Shown: piece after piece, positions 9,946 to 22,326 of the stretch
Position numbering within the stretch: position 1 is the first letter of the stretch
Layout: each line of letters begins with the position of its first letter
Source of the DNA: Chondrilla cf. caribensis
Lineage: Eukaryota; Porifera; Demospongiae; Chondrillida; Chondrillidae
DNA: 64,000 nucleotides
NCBI GenBank assembly: GCA_964020155.1
Contig: OZ026558.1
Coordinates: 5,031,469-5,095,468, forward strand
Reading direction: 5' to 3'
Made by a program: the position numbers and the translations under genes
The notes under the pieces: generated by a model
What the model was told of the DNA's origin: nothing
Seen by the model: only the letters and a program-made list of their open reading frames with translations
Databases searched by the model: none

Positions 9946-12681
9946 TTACTTGCAGCTCCACTGACAGCTGTTGCTATGGGAACACCTTATCTCACTATTG
10001 TAATACTTGCATGAGAGACCCAGCCAGGGGGTGTGGCCAGAGGGGACACACTTACAACCAGTTGGTGGGCGGACCGATCTTTGACAGCTCCAGTAACAGT
10101 CAATGCGATGACCGGGGATATTCACCCCATCTCTACAATGATCGGGGTCATAGCTGAGTGCCCGACACTTTAGGGAGTGGTGAGGGTAGATTGAGTAACT
10201 GAGACAGCGACAGAGTGTGGGAGAGGACTGGGGAGTGCAGGCGCAAGTCCTCTTGTCGAGGAGGAGGCCGTAAGGACAGCCGTTGTGACAGACACGATGA
10301 CACTCACAAGAGCCGTTAACTCTCTTGGCAACGAACCCTTCTGGACAAGGAGGACAGATACAGGAGTGGTGTTGGCTGTTGTAGATCTCCTTTCCTGGGC
10401 AAAGGCAGTCCTTTCGACCGTGGTCGTAATACATCCCTTTATGACAATGGCATTGGCAGTTTCTTTCATCCAGGTAGTACTTGCCTACACACTGACGCGT
10501 GCACTGGCATTTACAGCTGTTGTTCACTTCCACCAGAGAAAATCCATCCGGACACGAGGGGCATTCACACTGGTAGCTGCTCGCGTTGAAGAACTTTTCT
10601 CCCAGACAGAAACACCGCTTGGCAATGTCATTCCAGATCTGGCCTCCCGGGCAGTAGCAGTTACCGGAGTAGGGATCCAGGATCTGATTTCCCGGACACT
10701 CACAGGAGCGAGACGTGTGGTTGTATTCCAATCCAGTTGGACACACACAGGAATCGTATTTTGCATCGTAAAGCTGTCCCTTGGGACAAACGCACTGGCA
10801 GTTGTATTCGTCTAAAACGAACCTCCCAACACACTCGCGCACACACTGACATCCACAAGTGTCGTCTTCCCCAGAGACTGTGGCATAGCCCTCAGGACAG
10901 GAAGGACATGCACATGTTCTACGGAGAAGGTCCACTACCTTATGTCCGGCACAACGACAACGCTGTTGGGACTCATCAAATGACTGACCAAAATACGGAC
11001 AATAACAGTGACCTTGTGTCACATCGAGGATCTGGTCTCCAGGGCAATGGCAGCTCTTACTTGTAGCATTGTAGAGTTGGCCGTAGGGACAAATGCAGTT
11101 ACCACTTTCTTCGTCATAAACGAGTCCTTTACTGCACACACACTGACAGTGGTAGGGATCCAATATGAACCTACCAGTGCATGAGCGAATACACTGACAT
11201 CCACAAGTGTCGTTCTTTCCTTCAACAACCATGTATCCATCGGGACAGGATTTACAAGCACAGGCTCTCAAACCTTGGTCCACTCTCTTATCTCCCGGGC
11301 ACTTGCAGGCATACTCGTAGCGATCAAAGAACTGGCCTTGATAGGGGCAAACACATGCTCCGAGGTAGGGGTCCAATATCTGGTCACTCGGACACTTGCA
11401 CCTCTTCGTACGAGGGTCGTAGATTTGGTTGTAGGGACAAATACAGTTACCACTATTTTCGTCTAGCACGAGTCCGCTCTGACAGACACACTTGCAGTTA
11501 CGTTCATCCAACACAAATCTGTTGGAGCATGTGCGAATGCACTCACAACCACAGCGATCCTCCTTTCCCTCCACAGGACGATATCCAGCTGGACACGAGG
11601 GGCACTCACATCGAAGATGCTGTTCACTCACCACCTTATCTCCGGCACAACGACAACGCTGTTGGGACGTATCGAACGACTGACCGAAATACGGACAATA
11701 ACAGTGACCCTGTGTCACATCGAGGATCTGGTCTCCAGGGCAATGGCAGCTCTTACTTGTAGCATTGTAGAGTTGGCCGTAGGGACAAATGCAGTTACCA
11801 CTATTTTCGTCTAGCACAAGTCCACTCTGACAGACACACTTGCAGTTACGTTCATCCAACACAAATCTGTTGGAGCATGTGCGAATGCACTCACAACCAC
11901 AGCGATCCTCCTTTCCCTCCATGGGACGATATCCAGCTGGACATGAAGGACACTCACACCTACGGTGCTGTTCGTTCACCACCTTATCTCCGGCACAACG
12001 ACAACGCTGTTGGGACTCATCAAACGACTGACCGAAATACGGACAATAACAGTGACCCTGCATCACATCGAGGATCTGGTCTCCAGGGCAATGGCAGCTC
12101 TTACTTGTAGCATTGTAGAGTTGGCCGTAGGGACAAATGCAGTTACCACTTTCTTTGTCGAATACAAGTCCTTTACTGCACACACACTGACAGTTGTGTG
12201 GGTCTAGTAGAAACTTCTTTGTACTGTCGCACCGAAGAAGGCACTGACAGCTGCAGACGTGGTTCTCGCCAGGGACACTGGAGAAGCCTTGTCTACAAGG
12301 TGGACACACGCACGCCTTCTTTTCCCCATCCAAAACCTTGTTTCCCTGACATAGGCACTGCCTGCGCTGAGCGTTGTACACCTGGCCGGCAACAGGACAC
12401 ACACAACTATACGTGCTGTGGTCGAAGATCTGTCCCCCAGGACAGACACACTGTTCTTTCTTGGCATCGAATTCCAGCCCTCGTGGACAGACGCACAGCC
12501 TTCGGTACCGATCGTAGACTTTGCCATGTTGGCATACGCAGTCCCTTGATGTTTCATCATAGACGAGAGGAGATTGACAGCTTGTCACACACTGACAGGC
12601 ATCGCTGTCGAATATCTATGGAAATATAGTAAAACCACCATTATTATCCACGTATATCACACACATACGTACACAAACACA

Positions 12682-12730
<49 letters not shown>

Positions 12731-13111
12731 TAACATAACAAACAGTACCTTGTACAGTGCTTTCCTACCAATCGACATACGTAGCTACAGCCCACGCACA
12801 AACCTACGTACCTGGCCTTTTGGACATGACGGACTAGGACTTGGACAACTACATGAGCACCACTGCCTGTTGAATGGCTGACGAGATGGTCCGTAATAGT
12901 GAGGGACCTTTGGAGAGGGACAGTACACCACTGAATAGCAGTATCTACTGTAACTGGCTTGAGCGTTCACAACCTGGAAAAAAGCCACCAATTGTGAGGT
13001 TTAGGGGTAAACACATTTGACAAAGTAGCTTTTGGGGACATCAGGTTAACTCACTTGCATGGCAGCTTGCAGCAAAATGCCACAAACAAGGAAAGAGCCA
13101 ACTGCAGTCAT
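9946..13111 (-). CDS. Large secreted CxC-repeat cysteine-rich protein (minus-strand paralogue)
   Basis: The model has three exons: 13055-13111, 12812-12973 and 9946-12615, all phase 0, giving 962 residues. Exon 1 encodes the signal peptide MTAVGSFLVCGILLQAAMQ. Exon 2 encodes a short Tyr/Cys/Pro segment. Exon 3 is a long repeat array with a recurring plan of about 110-120 residues: GLVxDxxSGNCICPYGQLYN, CPGDQILD, CYCPYFGQSFD, CRCAGDKVV, CPSCPAGY, then CxCxCxRxC and LDxxNCxCVC. Four to five copies are nearly identical at the DNA level, for example around 11040-11230, 11700-11870 and 12050-12200. Several N-glycosylation sites (NAT, NHT, NGS) recur. The C-terminal Cys/Trp domain ends CQWSCK. Same plan as the convergent plus-strand gene at 5437-8998. 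No named domain family is assigned; an extracellular structural role is inferred. Confidence 0.85.
12676..12726. repeat. (CA)n(GA)n array
   Basis: Compound dinucleotide run in intron 2 of the minus-strand CxC-repeat gene. Confidence 0.9.
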
Positions 13112-13162
13112 TGTGAGGTCCACCTGGGTCTATGTTAGAGTGGCCAGGACCCCTCAATACCC

Positions 13163-13170
13163 TTTATATA
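13163..13170 (-). promoter_or_regulatory. TATA box of the minus-strand CxC gene
   Basis: TATATAAA on the minus strand lies about 52 bp upstream of the start codon at 13111, as expected for a core promoter with a short 5' UTR. Confidence 0.6.
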
Positions 13171-13564
13171 CACCTCCACAGCCAACACCATATACAGCTG
13201 AAGGTCTGCCTCTGGTGATCAAATCTTGATCCCATCAAACAGTCTTTGAGCCAATAAATCCACAAAGACCCATTTGTCATCAAACAATAAGTAAAACCTC
13301 AGAAGTAGCAGAGATAACCCAAGGACATCAATGTTGTCTGGCACTTATCTTTCCCACACTTTCAGGAACTGGCTTCACCTCCATTGTTACCAAGGATCAC
13401 TGGTCCCCAGTGACTATGTTTGTAGAAAGGGAGGCTACTTCTCTCTTTGAGAGGGTGCATTTGTGTGAGCCACTTTTAGAGATGAATGGGCTGGGGAGGG
13501 CACACACAATGAGCACCTTTTGAGAGACTGTGAGAAATGTTCACGTGAGCCAGCAAGTGGAGCA

Positions 13565-14040
13565 CATGTTGACTGGTGTTGGAAGTGCATGTTGACTGGT
13601 GTTGGAAGTGCATGTTAACTAGTGTTAGGAGCGCATGTTGACTGGTGTTGGGAGTGCATGTTGACTGGTGTTGGAAGTGTATGTTAACTAGTGTTAGGAG
13701 CGCATGTTGACTGGTGTTGGGAGCGCATGTTGACTGGTGTTGGGAGTGCATGTTGGGTAGTGTTGGAAGTGCATGTTAACTAGTGTTAGGAGCGCATGTT
13801 GACTGGTGTTGGGAGTGCATGTTGACTGGTGTTGGAAGTGTATGTTAACTAGTGTTAGGAGCGCATGTTGACTGGTGTTGGGAGCGCATGTTGACTGGTG
13901 TTGGGAGTGCATGTTGGGTAGTGTTGGAAGTGCATGTTAACTAGTGTTAGGAGCGCATGTTGACTAGAGTTAGGAGCGCATGTTGACGGGTGTTGGGAGC
14001 GCATGTTAACTAGTGTTAGGAGCGCATGTTGAGTAATGTT
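13565..14040. repeat. 23-bp minisatellite, ~20 copies
   Basis: Variants of GCATGTTGACTGGTGTTGGG and GCATGTTAACTAGTGTTAGG alternate in a higher-order pattern. Because 23 is not a multiple of three, the long antisense readings across it are repeat artefacts. Confidence 0.9.
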
Positions 14041-16484
14041 CAGATATGAACGTCTCATGAATTTTGACAGAATGGATAAGAAAGAACCCTTGTACAATGC
14101 TATATATTGCATCAAGGAAAGTCCAACTGATACATGGAGCCGAGTGAATACATTCAAAAGATATCAACGTGCCATAGTGGGAATATGGGATTGTAGCTAG
14201 CAAAGCTACAAGCTAACCTTGCTCGTGGGTATATCAGGGCATACGTAAACCGAAGATAAAAGGCAGATGAAAGAATACTGCAATAAACTTGGCCATTTTA
14301 TTCACTTTACGAGCATTGTGGTTTAGTTTGCACAGTTGTATGTCCTGCTGGAGCTCCCTCTAAGACAGTTGTCATCCTGCATCCCGCGTATTCTCTTATG
14401 AATATCGTATTCGGATTCTGGATTCCCTTAGTAAACTTGGTATCCCCTAAGGTATGGCTTGTACAAATAAAGTAACTTTTGAACAACGTTCATTTCAGCA
14501 AGAAGACGACCATGGTAATATTTGAAGGCTGGAAGGTGAAAATACCTGACCTTCTCTGTTCTGCTGTGACTATTAGTACAGGACTTCCTATGGGGATGCA
14601 CATTTCACTAGGTGATAATGTATGGGAGACCTATGGTGCTGTTCTGTGCTGGCACCTGTACAAAATCCTGGTAAATGGGCATTTTCCCTGATAATTCCTT
14701 CATGTTGGTGCCAAATATCAATGGAAATTTATAGCAACAATTATGTCCATTGTGTCTCTGGCACTTTCAAAGCACTCTCCAGGTGGCTGGTAGACAGTGA
14801 AATCCTACAACCCACTTCACCAGAGCACCATACATGTCACTAACAGCTATAGCTGGTCCAATCTATACAGATTAGGATCACCTTGTTCATTGATGTGGTG
14901 GAGCTCAAAAGGTGTGTTGCAGAGATAACCACTTTCCCAGACATCAAACCACACTGTCTTCCCATGCAGTGGAGCACTGAGGAGCCAATGTCCTAAGAGC
15001 AGTGATTGGGAGCATGACCTAAACTGGTTTCATGGGTTGGTCATCTACCACAGTAGAACCTCTGTTAGAGGACACTCTGAATGAAGAACAAAGTAAATAC
15101 CTCCCTACAAAGGACACTCTGCGAGTTGGAGAACAGACTTTTTATAGTGTTAGTACATTTTAAGAGTGGACAACCTCTCTACAGTGGACACAATGGCTAT
15201 TCCTAATGAGTCTATCACTAAGACATTCTACTGCATTCATTATCTTCAGGTGTCATATAATGTACCGTTGGTACGTAACTACTTACATAGTACTATATGA
15301 ATGTGTTCAGTTGAGTCTGGTTTAAATGACTCTTTTATTGCATCATGCAGCAGTTATTGCGTACTACTAACACCCTTAGTAGTGTATTGTGTAGTCTGAT
15401 GGTGTAAGTATAAGTATGTATTGTGTGGTACTGTGTGTGTGTGTGTGGCAAATCCATGTATACAGGTAGAACAAGACCAAGTGATTGGATCCAACCACAA
15501 GTCCCTCCCACACCATACCCAGTAGCCCCTCCCACACCATACCAACTAGCCCCTCCCACTCCACTATCACTACCCCCCCTATTGTAACGGAACAATCAAA
15601 GAGGGTATTCCATCTTATCCATTGTGTACATGTGTTTAGGGCGGTACTTGAGTGGAAGCACTTGGGCTGCATTCTCCCAGCCTGGTTGTCTCCTGGTCAT
15701 AAACAGCCCAGTCCATCAAGGGAACAATGACATTGAACATTAACCTGAGATGCCTTGCCCAGCATATTAGGATATTCAGTCGATATCAGTTGAAAGGGAA
15801 CATTGAGTTCTGAGGATTCTGCCTTGAGGTGAAACCATAGACACTCTAAACTACTAACCTTTCACCTGCAGACAAGTGTGGAGATCTGGTAAGGGAAGTG
15901 CACAGAAACACTGGAGAAATATCGGCATTACCATCTGAATTGCAATATGACAAGATAATCTTCAAAATTCATAGGCATAATTCTGACTCATGCTAACTCA
16001 CAGATAATACCTTGTTCCACTTTCAAAGTACATAACAATACCTCAGCACTCACTCCTCCCACAATCCCTTGATATATGTGCGTGCCTAATATACGTATGA
16101 TACAGACCCTCCCACAATCCACCAGTATGGTACAGACTCCTCTCACAATCCACCGGTATGGTACAGACTCCTCCCACAATCCACCAGTATGGTACAGACC
16201 CTCCCACAATCCACCAGTATGGTACAGACCCTCCCACAATCCACCAGTATGGTACAGACCCTCCCAGACAGTGATACGATGTACTACATATACAAATATT
16301 ATGGTGAGATAGAATGAAGTACTTCACAGACAAGAAGAAAAATGATGATTGCTGTTTGATGTAAGAAAATATCATGGTCTCTGAACACAGTACAGCACAC
16401 AATCTGTTCCCATGCTTGCACAGAGAACACACTGACACCAGGTCTATGTACGTATGTATTTACAAGTGAGCATGAACATCGAGG
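14041..16484. other. Intergenic region between the CxC gene and FAIM
   Basis: No gene is supported on either strand. A stretch at about 15050-15200 (AGTAGAACCTCTGTTAGAGG ... CAACCTCTCTACAGTGGACA) resembles the palindromic-ended elements elsewhere. A 30-bp minisatellite lies just downstream of FAIM. Confidence 0.5.
16100..16268. repeat. 30-bp minisatellite, ~6 copies
   Basis: The unit contains CCCACAATCCACCAGTATGG followed by TACAGACCCT, with minor variants. Confidence 0.85.
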
Positions 16485-17232
16485 TCATTTCTCTCTCTGC
16501 TTGTCCGCCTCTTTGATGATGTTGCCAAGCTCATCAATTGGATCAATCTCCTTGTCATCAACCACCAGTGAATGTAAGAGTCCCTTCTTCTGGTTCCCAG
16601 AGCTGACCGTGCGTATGAAAACGGGACTGGAGCCAATTAAGAAATGGGTCTCGGTACCGCATTCTCCAAACTCCCCCTATGGAGATGAAACAGTTATAAA
16701 CAACAAGTTTTGTACATGTACACCCAAATACGTATGTACTACAGGTAGGTATGTAGGTATGTTCTGTACACGTATTACACGTGTAATGTGTGACGTGGCA
16801 ACATCAACACCACCTCACCAAAGCTTCTGTTTGCACACCATCCACCCACACATCCATCTTATCCACTTCCAGAACAACTCTGTGCGGTTCTCCTTCGACT
16901 GTGGGCAACCATGTTCTCGTATTCTTCATTCGATTTTGCAGAAACTTTTTCAAATTTTTCCCCTCAACTCGTAGAGTGTACTCGAAATCCCACCCATGCG
17001 AGTCAATTATGATTTCAGCCTTTTTGCCAGACAACTTGAAATCTTCCTTTCCAACCAGAGAAAACATCCAATTCTTTCTCAAAACTTCTTCCCCATCGAC
17101 GATAATAACACGTTTCCCAGTAACTGTTCCGTGTTGAAACTTCACTTTATGGATCATGTCTGACAAAACAACATCCCATTCAGCTGCCAGATCATCGCTA
17201 TCGCCGAAGATATCCAAGTCAGAAGGGTTCAT
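16485..17232 (-). CDS. FAIM: Fas apoptotic inhibitory molecule 1
   Basis: Two exons, 16819-17232 and 16485-16676, with a phase-0 GT-AG intron, give 201 residues (human FAIM-S is about 179). The start is the first ATG. A short acidic extension precedes the conserved core: AEWDVVLSDMIHKVKFQHGT, GKRVIIVDGEEVLRKNWMF, LVGKEDF and MDVWVDG. Exon 2 carries GTETHFLIG and KKGLLHSLVVDD. The core forms the two beta-sandwich domains typical of FAIM, a cytosolic protein that protects cells from death-receptor and stress-induced death and has been linked to handling protein aggregates. The C-terminus is longer and more charged (ending KQREK) than in vertebrates. It lies 432 bp downstream of SLC35B1 on the same strand. 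Confidence 0.95.
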
Positions 17233-17664
17233 GTCGGATCGCCGAGCAAATTCAATGCGTACAAAAGGTTATGACAGCTAGGAAGCCATTTTTTTTGAAA
17301 ATTGCTATAGCAACTAAGAGTATGGATGACGTAACATTCACGTGCACGTGAAGACAAGAATAAAAAATATCTGGGTAATTCATTCTACCAGCAAATATCT
17401 GCCTCCCGTTTAATTCACAAATGGATACTCCCAATTTCAACATTAAAAACCCACCTTATAAATATTTATTAAAAGTATTGTAGAATATAATTACATTCAA
17501 ACAATGCATGTATAATGTACATATGTACGTAAACCTACTTATACATACATGATAAATAGGACATTTGTATCATAAATTAGAATAAAATAAATGACATCAA
17601 AATTGTATGACATAAGTAAATGAAAACTAATATGTAGTAATAATGATAAATTACCTAAGGGTTA
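17233..17664. other. FAIM-SLC35B1 intergenic region
   Basis: AT-rich 432-bp gap. No extra gene is seen; it would hold the FAIM promoter and the SLC35B1 3' UTR. Confidence 0.5.
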
Positions 17665-20600
17665 TTATATTTTGTGATTATTGAGTAGTTGTTTCTCACT
17701 TCTGGTGGCCATTTTGTCATTTGCCTTGTTCTGTACCGCTCCCTCGCGGTTGCTGAAGTAAACGTCCAATGCAAGACCCAAAAACACCAGACACACTCCC
17801 ATCCACTGCCGGAACAGGAGGGAGTGCCCGAATATGACCACAGATGCCAGTATCGTGAAGAACTTTCTCGTGGTGGTGATTATGGAGCACGTTAGAGGTC
17901 CAAAATGCGCAATGGTCTGGTAGATAAAGATCTGGCAAGGGACAAACAATATGCACTTTGGTAGATAAAATTTTCTGTTTTTTTGTTAGAAATGCTAAAA
18001 ATGCAGTTTTAGCTGACAGTCTTGTTTCAACTTCAGTTGCCTTCAGTATGTTCAGAATATACATATATCCCACTAAAGACAAACCATCCTCGTACATTTG
18101 AAATATTTGAGAAAAATAATATATTTGATATTATTATTACTAATTGTGTATAAGCACACAACGTAGGGATAGTACACCTGACACCCCATCTTTGCGATGA
18201 ACTTGACGTGTTGCCATGACTACTGCACAAACTGCATTGTGGTGATGTCACTTGTGAGAGTGAGCACATGCACTAACCTGGCCTACAGCGCTGGTGACTC
18301 CGAACTCAACGATGTTGTAAATGACCTCAGGATGTCTGGCGATGAACCCCAGAGCATCGTTGTACTGGTAGGTGAAGAGGAGCGCTGCACAGCGGACGGA
18401 TGACATCAGAGGAGATTATGGGGGGGGGGATCAAGTGATATCAACGAACATAAAGACATTCAATACCTGTACCTGTACCATACCACATGCGTATGTACAT
18501 GTACGTACATACTTGTATTAATGTAACTGTACCATACCACATACATATGTACATGTACGTACATACTTGTAACTGTACCATACCACATGCGTATGTACAT
18601 GTACGTACATACTCGTACCTGTACCTGTACCATACCACTCAACCAGTACCATACCACATAAACCTGTACCTCTGCTAGGTCAGCTTGTACACTGGTGAGT
18701 ACTCACCTATGCTTAGTATGAAAATGGACCAAATGTTGACGGAAAACATCATCCCATAGGGGTTGACCTTGGTGGATGACTTCAGTCTGTCTTGCAGAGC
18801 ACCTGTGACACCATCCAGTGTTAGTGACACCAGCTAAAGGGGAACACACAGTATACATAGTATATACAGTACATGCAGTATACACAGTGCACACAGCACA
18901 TACAGTACACACAGTACATACAGTACACACAGTACACACAGTACACACAGTACATACAGTACACACAGCACATACAGCACATACAGTACACACAGTACAC
19001 ACAGTATACATTGGTGCTGGGACGAATAATCAATAAATCTATTAATTTCCATGTCAAAGTTTGATGTTTGTTAGTAGTGCAAGCAAATACATAAGTAGAT
19101 TATTCACAGGAAGTAATTAAGTGAGTATAACAGGAAGGCAACCTTAATACTTCAGTTTAATGAGTTTCAATATTTGAATCTAATCTATTTTGATAGTACC
19201 TGAAATGTGTAATGGTAGTCTCAATACTCTACATCAATTCTAGTGGGTCACTATTCAACACAATTAAATACATCACCCAAAATTTACCAATACTCCCCCC
19301 CCCCACTATCCTCACACTCACAGTTTCCCACTCACCAGCAACACCTCCCCATATCCGAATGTCATACCAGATTCAATCGACTCCTTTTGTGATTTCTGAG
19401 AAATTTCCAAAGAACACACAAAAGTTTGACATACATACATACATCTCCTCTACAACTTAACTTTCTCACACAAACGAGGTAAGGCAGCGTGGATAAGCAC
19501 CTACAAAGGTGCACTCACCTGCATGTCATGAGGGTCTGCGACAATACAGTGAGCAAGGTATATTACACCAAAATAGCTTGAAGGTCTGGTCAGACAGTAC
19601 GAATACATCACAAAAGCTTCACAAGTGGCTTGTTTAGAGCCATTTCCCTTGTGTCATTCGTCATCACTCCAGAACACAATCAGAGTCAACAGACACAAAT
19701 CACGTGGAATCACGCCAACCAGCCTACTACACTAATGATCAAGGTGCCAGTAGGTCGGAAGAGCAAAGTCCAATTGATGGCAACCAGAAATCAACTCCCC
19801 TTCAGCCATCTCACAAAGATAGAAGAGCTACAAATAGCTGCTTTGCCCTCGTTGGGACTCATCAGTATGGAAACTGATGACTGATACTGGGTGACTGCCT
19901 GCCCTTATATCCACCACAAGTTAAATACTTGTGGTTTCAACAAAAGCAGACAAGGGAAGCAACAGTCAACAAGACCGACATATTGTTGAAGGGCACGTTC
20001 ACTTGCAGTACTCCAGGTTGATAGACGCTAATCATTGGGTGGTACATCGACCAGCTTGCCACACTGGAGAATCTCAGCCTAATTCCCTCCCAATGTCTCC
20101 CCTTTCAACAAACAGGGCCCTTGCCATCTCATAAAAGAGATTTACGTACATATGAATACATGATTTGTATTATTTATGGTGCTGGCACGATAATGCCAAC
20201 AAATGATAGCTCGAGCAAAAACCACATGTATGGTACCAGCTGGTGGCTAAAGCTCACATCAACCAGTGCTTGGAGACAGACAACTCACCTTGATAAACAT
20301 GAACAGAGCCACCCCTGCTACTATTAATAGAACATTGAAAAACTTTGAAATATGGTATCTCTTCCCTCCGAATAGGACCCCGAGGAGCAATACTGCGAGG
20401 GGGTGGGGTGGGGAAATACGTACATTAAGGGGTGGGGTGGGGAAATACAATAAGGGGTGGAGTGGGGAAATAAGGGGTGGGGTGGGGAAATACAATAAGG
20501 GGTGGGGTGGGGAAATACAATAAGGGGTGGGGTGGGGAAATAAGGGGTGGGGTGGGGAAATACAATAAGGGGTGGGGTGGGGAATAAGGGGTGGGGTGGG

Positions 20601-20935
20601 GAAAGACGATGAGAGTGATATACGTACATACGTAGATACATCACATGTACATGCTCACATACACATGACTGTATAGCTTGGCTGGGTTGGAGATAGTCCC
20701 AAGCTACTCTAAACAAAGCAACATTCCTTCATGCCGTGAATGCTCACCTGGTATTGGTTTACAAGACTTCCCGAGCACTTGCATGGGGTAGCTGATGTAG
20801 GCCAGGGAGCTGTTGCTTGCCAACATGGACCCCATGTAGCTGCATGACAGGAGACTGTATAACCTGCCTGGTTTCAGAGTGAGCTTTACACCTTGAATGC
20901 GACAGGCTGCGGGAGAATTGAGGATGTGTGAGTGT

Positions 20936-21002
<67 letters not shown>

Positions 21003-21234
21003 TGTGTGTGTGTGTGTGAGTGTGAGTGTGTGAGTGTGTGTGTGTGAGTGTGTGAGTGTGTGTGTGTGTGTGTGTGTTTGTGTGTGCGTGCATGTGTGTT
21101 GTTCGAGTGTTACATGTGTTGTGTGTGTGTGTGTGTTTGTGTGTGCGTGCATGTGTGTTGTTCGAGTGTTACATGTGTTGTGTGTGTGTGTGTGTGTGCA
21201 TGCATGCATGTGTGTTGTTTGAGTGTTGCATGTG

Positions 21235-21282
<48 letters not shown>

Positions 21283-22221
21283 ATGCGAACGCATGTGCAT
21301 ATGTACTGTGTGTACATGATGCAAATACATCATGTACATATTTACGTATGCTGTGTGCGATTGCACCCTCCTACACAGGTAAATATAATACAACACACCA
21401 ATAGCAGCCATTATGGCGTTCGTTACACACTGGATGAGTACCAGGAAACCAAAATCCTTAAAGTGTTCATCACCAAACTTTGTCTTTGCTCTGCAGAGAG
21501 GAAGGACCCCTTGTTTGATATACGTACACATTTGGCGGATTAACTGATATTCATTAGTACTTGTACATTATTGGCACTGGGAAATTGTGGTGGACTAAAA
21601 GGCTTGGCGGATTAACAAGAATCCACTGTAATATATAAACAGCAATGAAAAATCCAGTTTATCCACCAAGCTGATTAGTTCATTATATTATATCCTTTGA
21701 AAACGAGTTGCAGTGGATTAACAAGAGTTCACTGTAATGCCATATGGAGTCTGTACTCTCATGGGGGGTATCTCCAACACAATAGGGAAGACGTACATAC
21801 ATGTATACTGTCAGACAAATTAATTCAATACAATAGACTGCGGGCACACATGAACTAACACGTGATGGAAACATTCGCACTTAATGCCAACCGCCCCAAC
21901 CGGACGCAACACAGAGCGTACATGTTGCCCCGAACCACGTATGACACGACACGCTCATCAGACAGATTGATACTAAACAAATATAATATACAAATGGCGG
22001 CTAAGTCATTGCGACTAAGAGGAGACAGGGAGTGAAACAAGCAGTTTAACTAACATTTTCTCTTGTACGAGCCCATAGACAAGATAAGAAAAGAATACAC
22101 CGAAAAAACAGATTAGAATGCGCTTCACACCAGCCATAATGCCTTCTTGCCGGACAATCGATCCTTGCTCAGGACCTCGGGACACTGCAATGACGACGGC
22201 GTCCACGGGGTCGCTGGCCAT
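17665..22221 (-). CDS. SLC35B1: ER nucleotide-sugar/ATP transporter SLC35B1
   Basis: Eight minus-strand exons give 368 residues: 22055-22221, 21375-21490, 20748-20906, 20289-20392, 19336-19395, 18707-18833, 18278-18384 and 17665-17931. Phases agree throughout. Diagnostic stretches are [11 protein letters not shown] (TM1), [50 protein letters not shown] and [20 protein letters not shown], all matching human SLC35B1 as recalled. The protein is a multipass ER transporter (UGTREL1/AXER) proposed to import ATP in exchange for ADP and to handle UDP-sugars. The 60-nt fifth exon was found by matching the gap in the protein. The exon-2 donor (T|GTAGGA) is weak and set by phase. The C-terminus (NNHKI) lacks a canonical KKXX signal. 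It diverges from CDK5RAP3 across 105 bp. Confidence 0.93.
18470..18640. repeat. Short repeats of CGTATGTACATGTACGTACA in SLC35B1 intron 6
   Basis: Three units of about 45 bp, each with a self-complementary core (TGTACATGTACGTACA-like) followed by CTGTACCATACCACAT. Confidence 0.75.
18841..19010. repeat. CAGTACACA/CAGTATACA short tandem array
   Basis: About 20 copies of an 8-10 bp unit (ACAGTACAC, ACAGTACAT) in SLC35B1 intron 5, ending 8 bp from the exon-6 acceptor. Confidence 0.8.
20395..20605. repeat. G-rich minisatellite in SLC35B1 intron 3
   Basis: Repeats of AAGGGGTGGGGTGGGGAAAT. The plus strand has many runs of four G. On the gene strand it reads CCCCACCCC and abuts the acceptor of exon 4 as an extended pyrimidine tract. 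Confidence 0.9.
20933..21280. repeat. (GT)n array with duplicated 60-bp block
   Basis: Long GT array in SLC35B1 intron 2. Two near-identical blocks containing GTGTTGTTCGAGTGTTACAT sit inside it at about 21097 and 21156, with a third, diverged block near 21211. Confidence 0.9.
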
Positions 22222-22326
22222 GGTACTTCCCCTCGATATCGTTCGAGGATTTCATTGGTCGAAATTATCAGGTGGGCGTGACCTACCTTGTACCGGGGCA
22301 AGAGGTTGGGGTTATACTCGGACAAA
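22222..22326. promoter_or_regulatory. 105-bp divergent promoter region SLC35B1/CDK5RAP3
   Basis: Only 105 bp separate the two start codons, which point away from each other. The interval lacks a TATA box and contains GATTTCATTGG (an inverted CCAAT motif) and GGGCGTGACC. Both 5' UTRs must lie in it or overlap. Confidence 0.7.

Noticed and set aside
19517..19533. Possible 17-nt SLC35B1 exon with good splice borders on the minus strand
   Set aside because: It breaks phase. The 60-nt exon at 19336-19395 fits both the phase and the protein gap.
19630..20134. Plus-strand readings of 67-84 residues
   Set aside because: They lie in SLC35B1 intron 4, with no domain, signal or codon pattern to support them.
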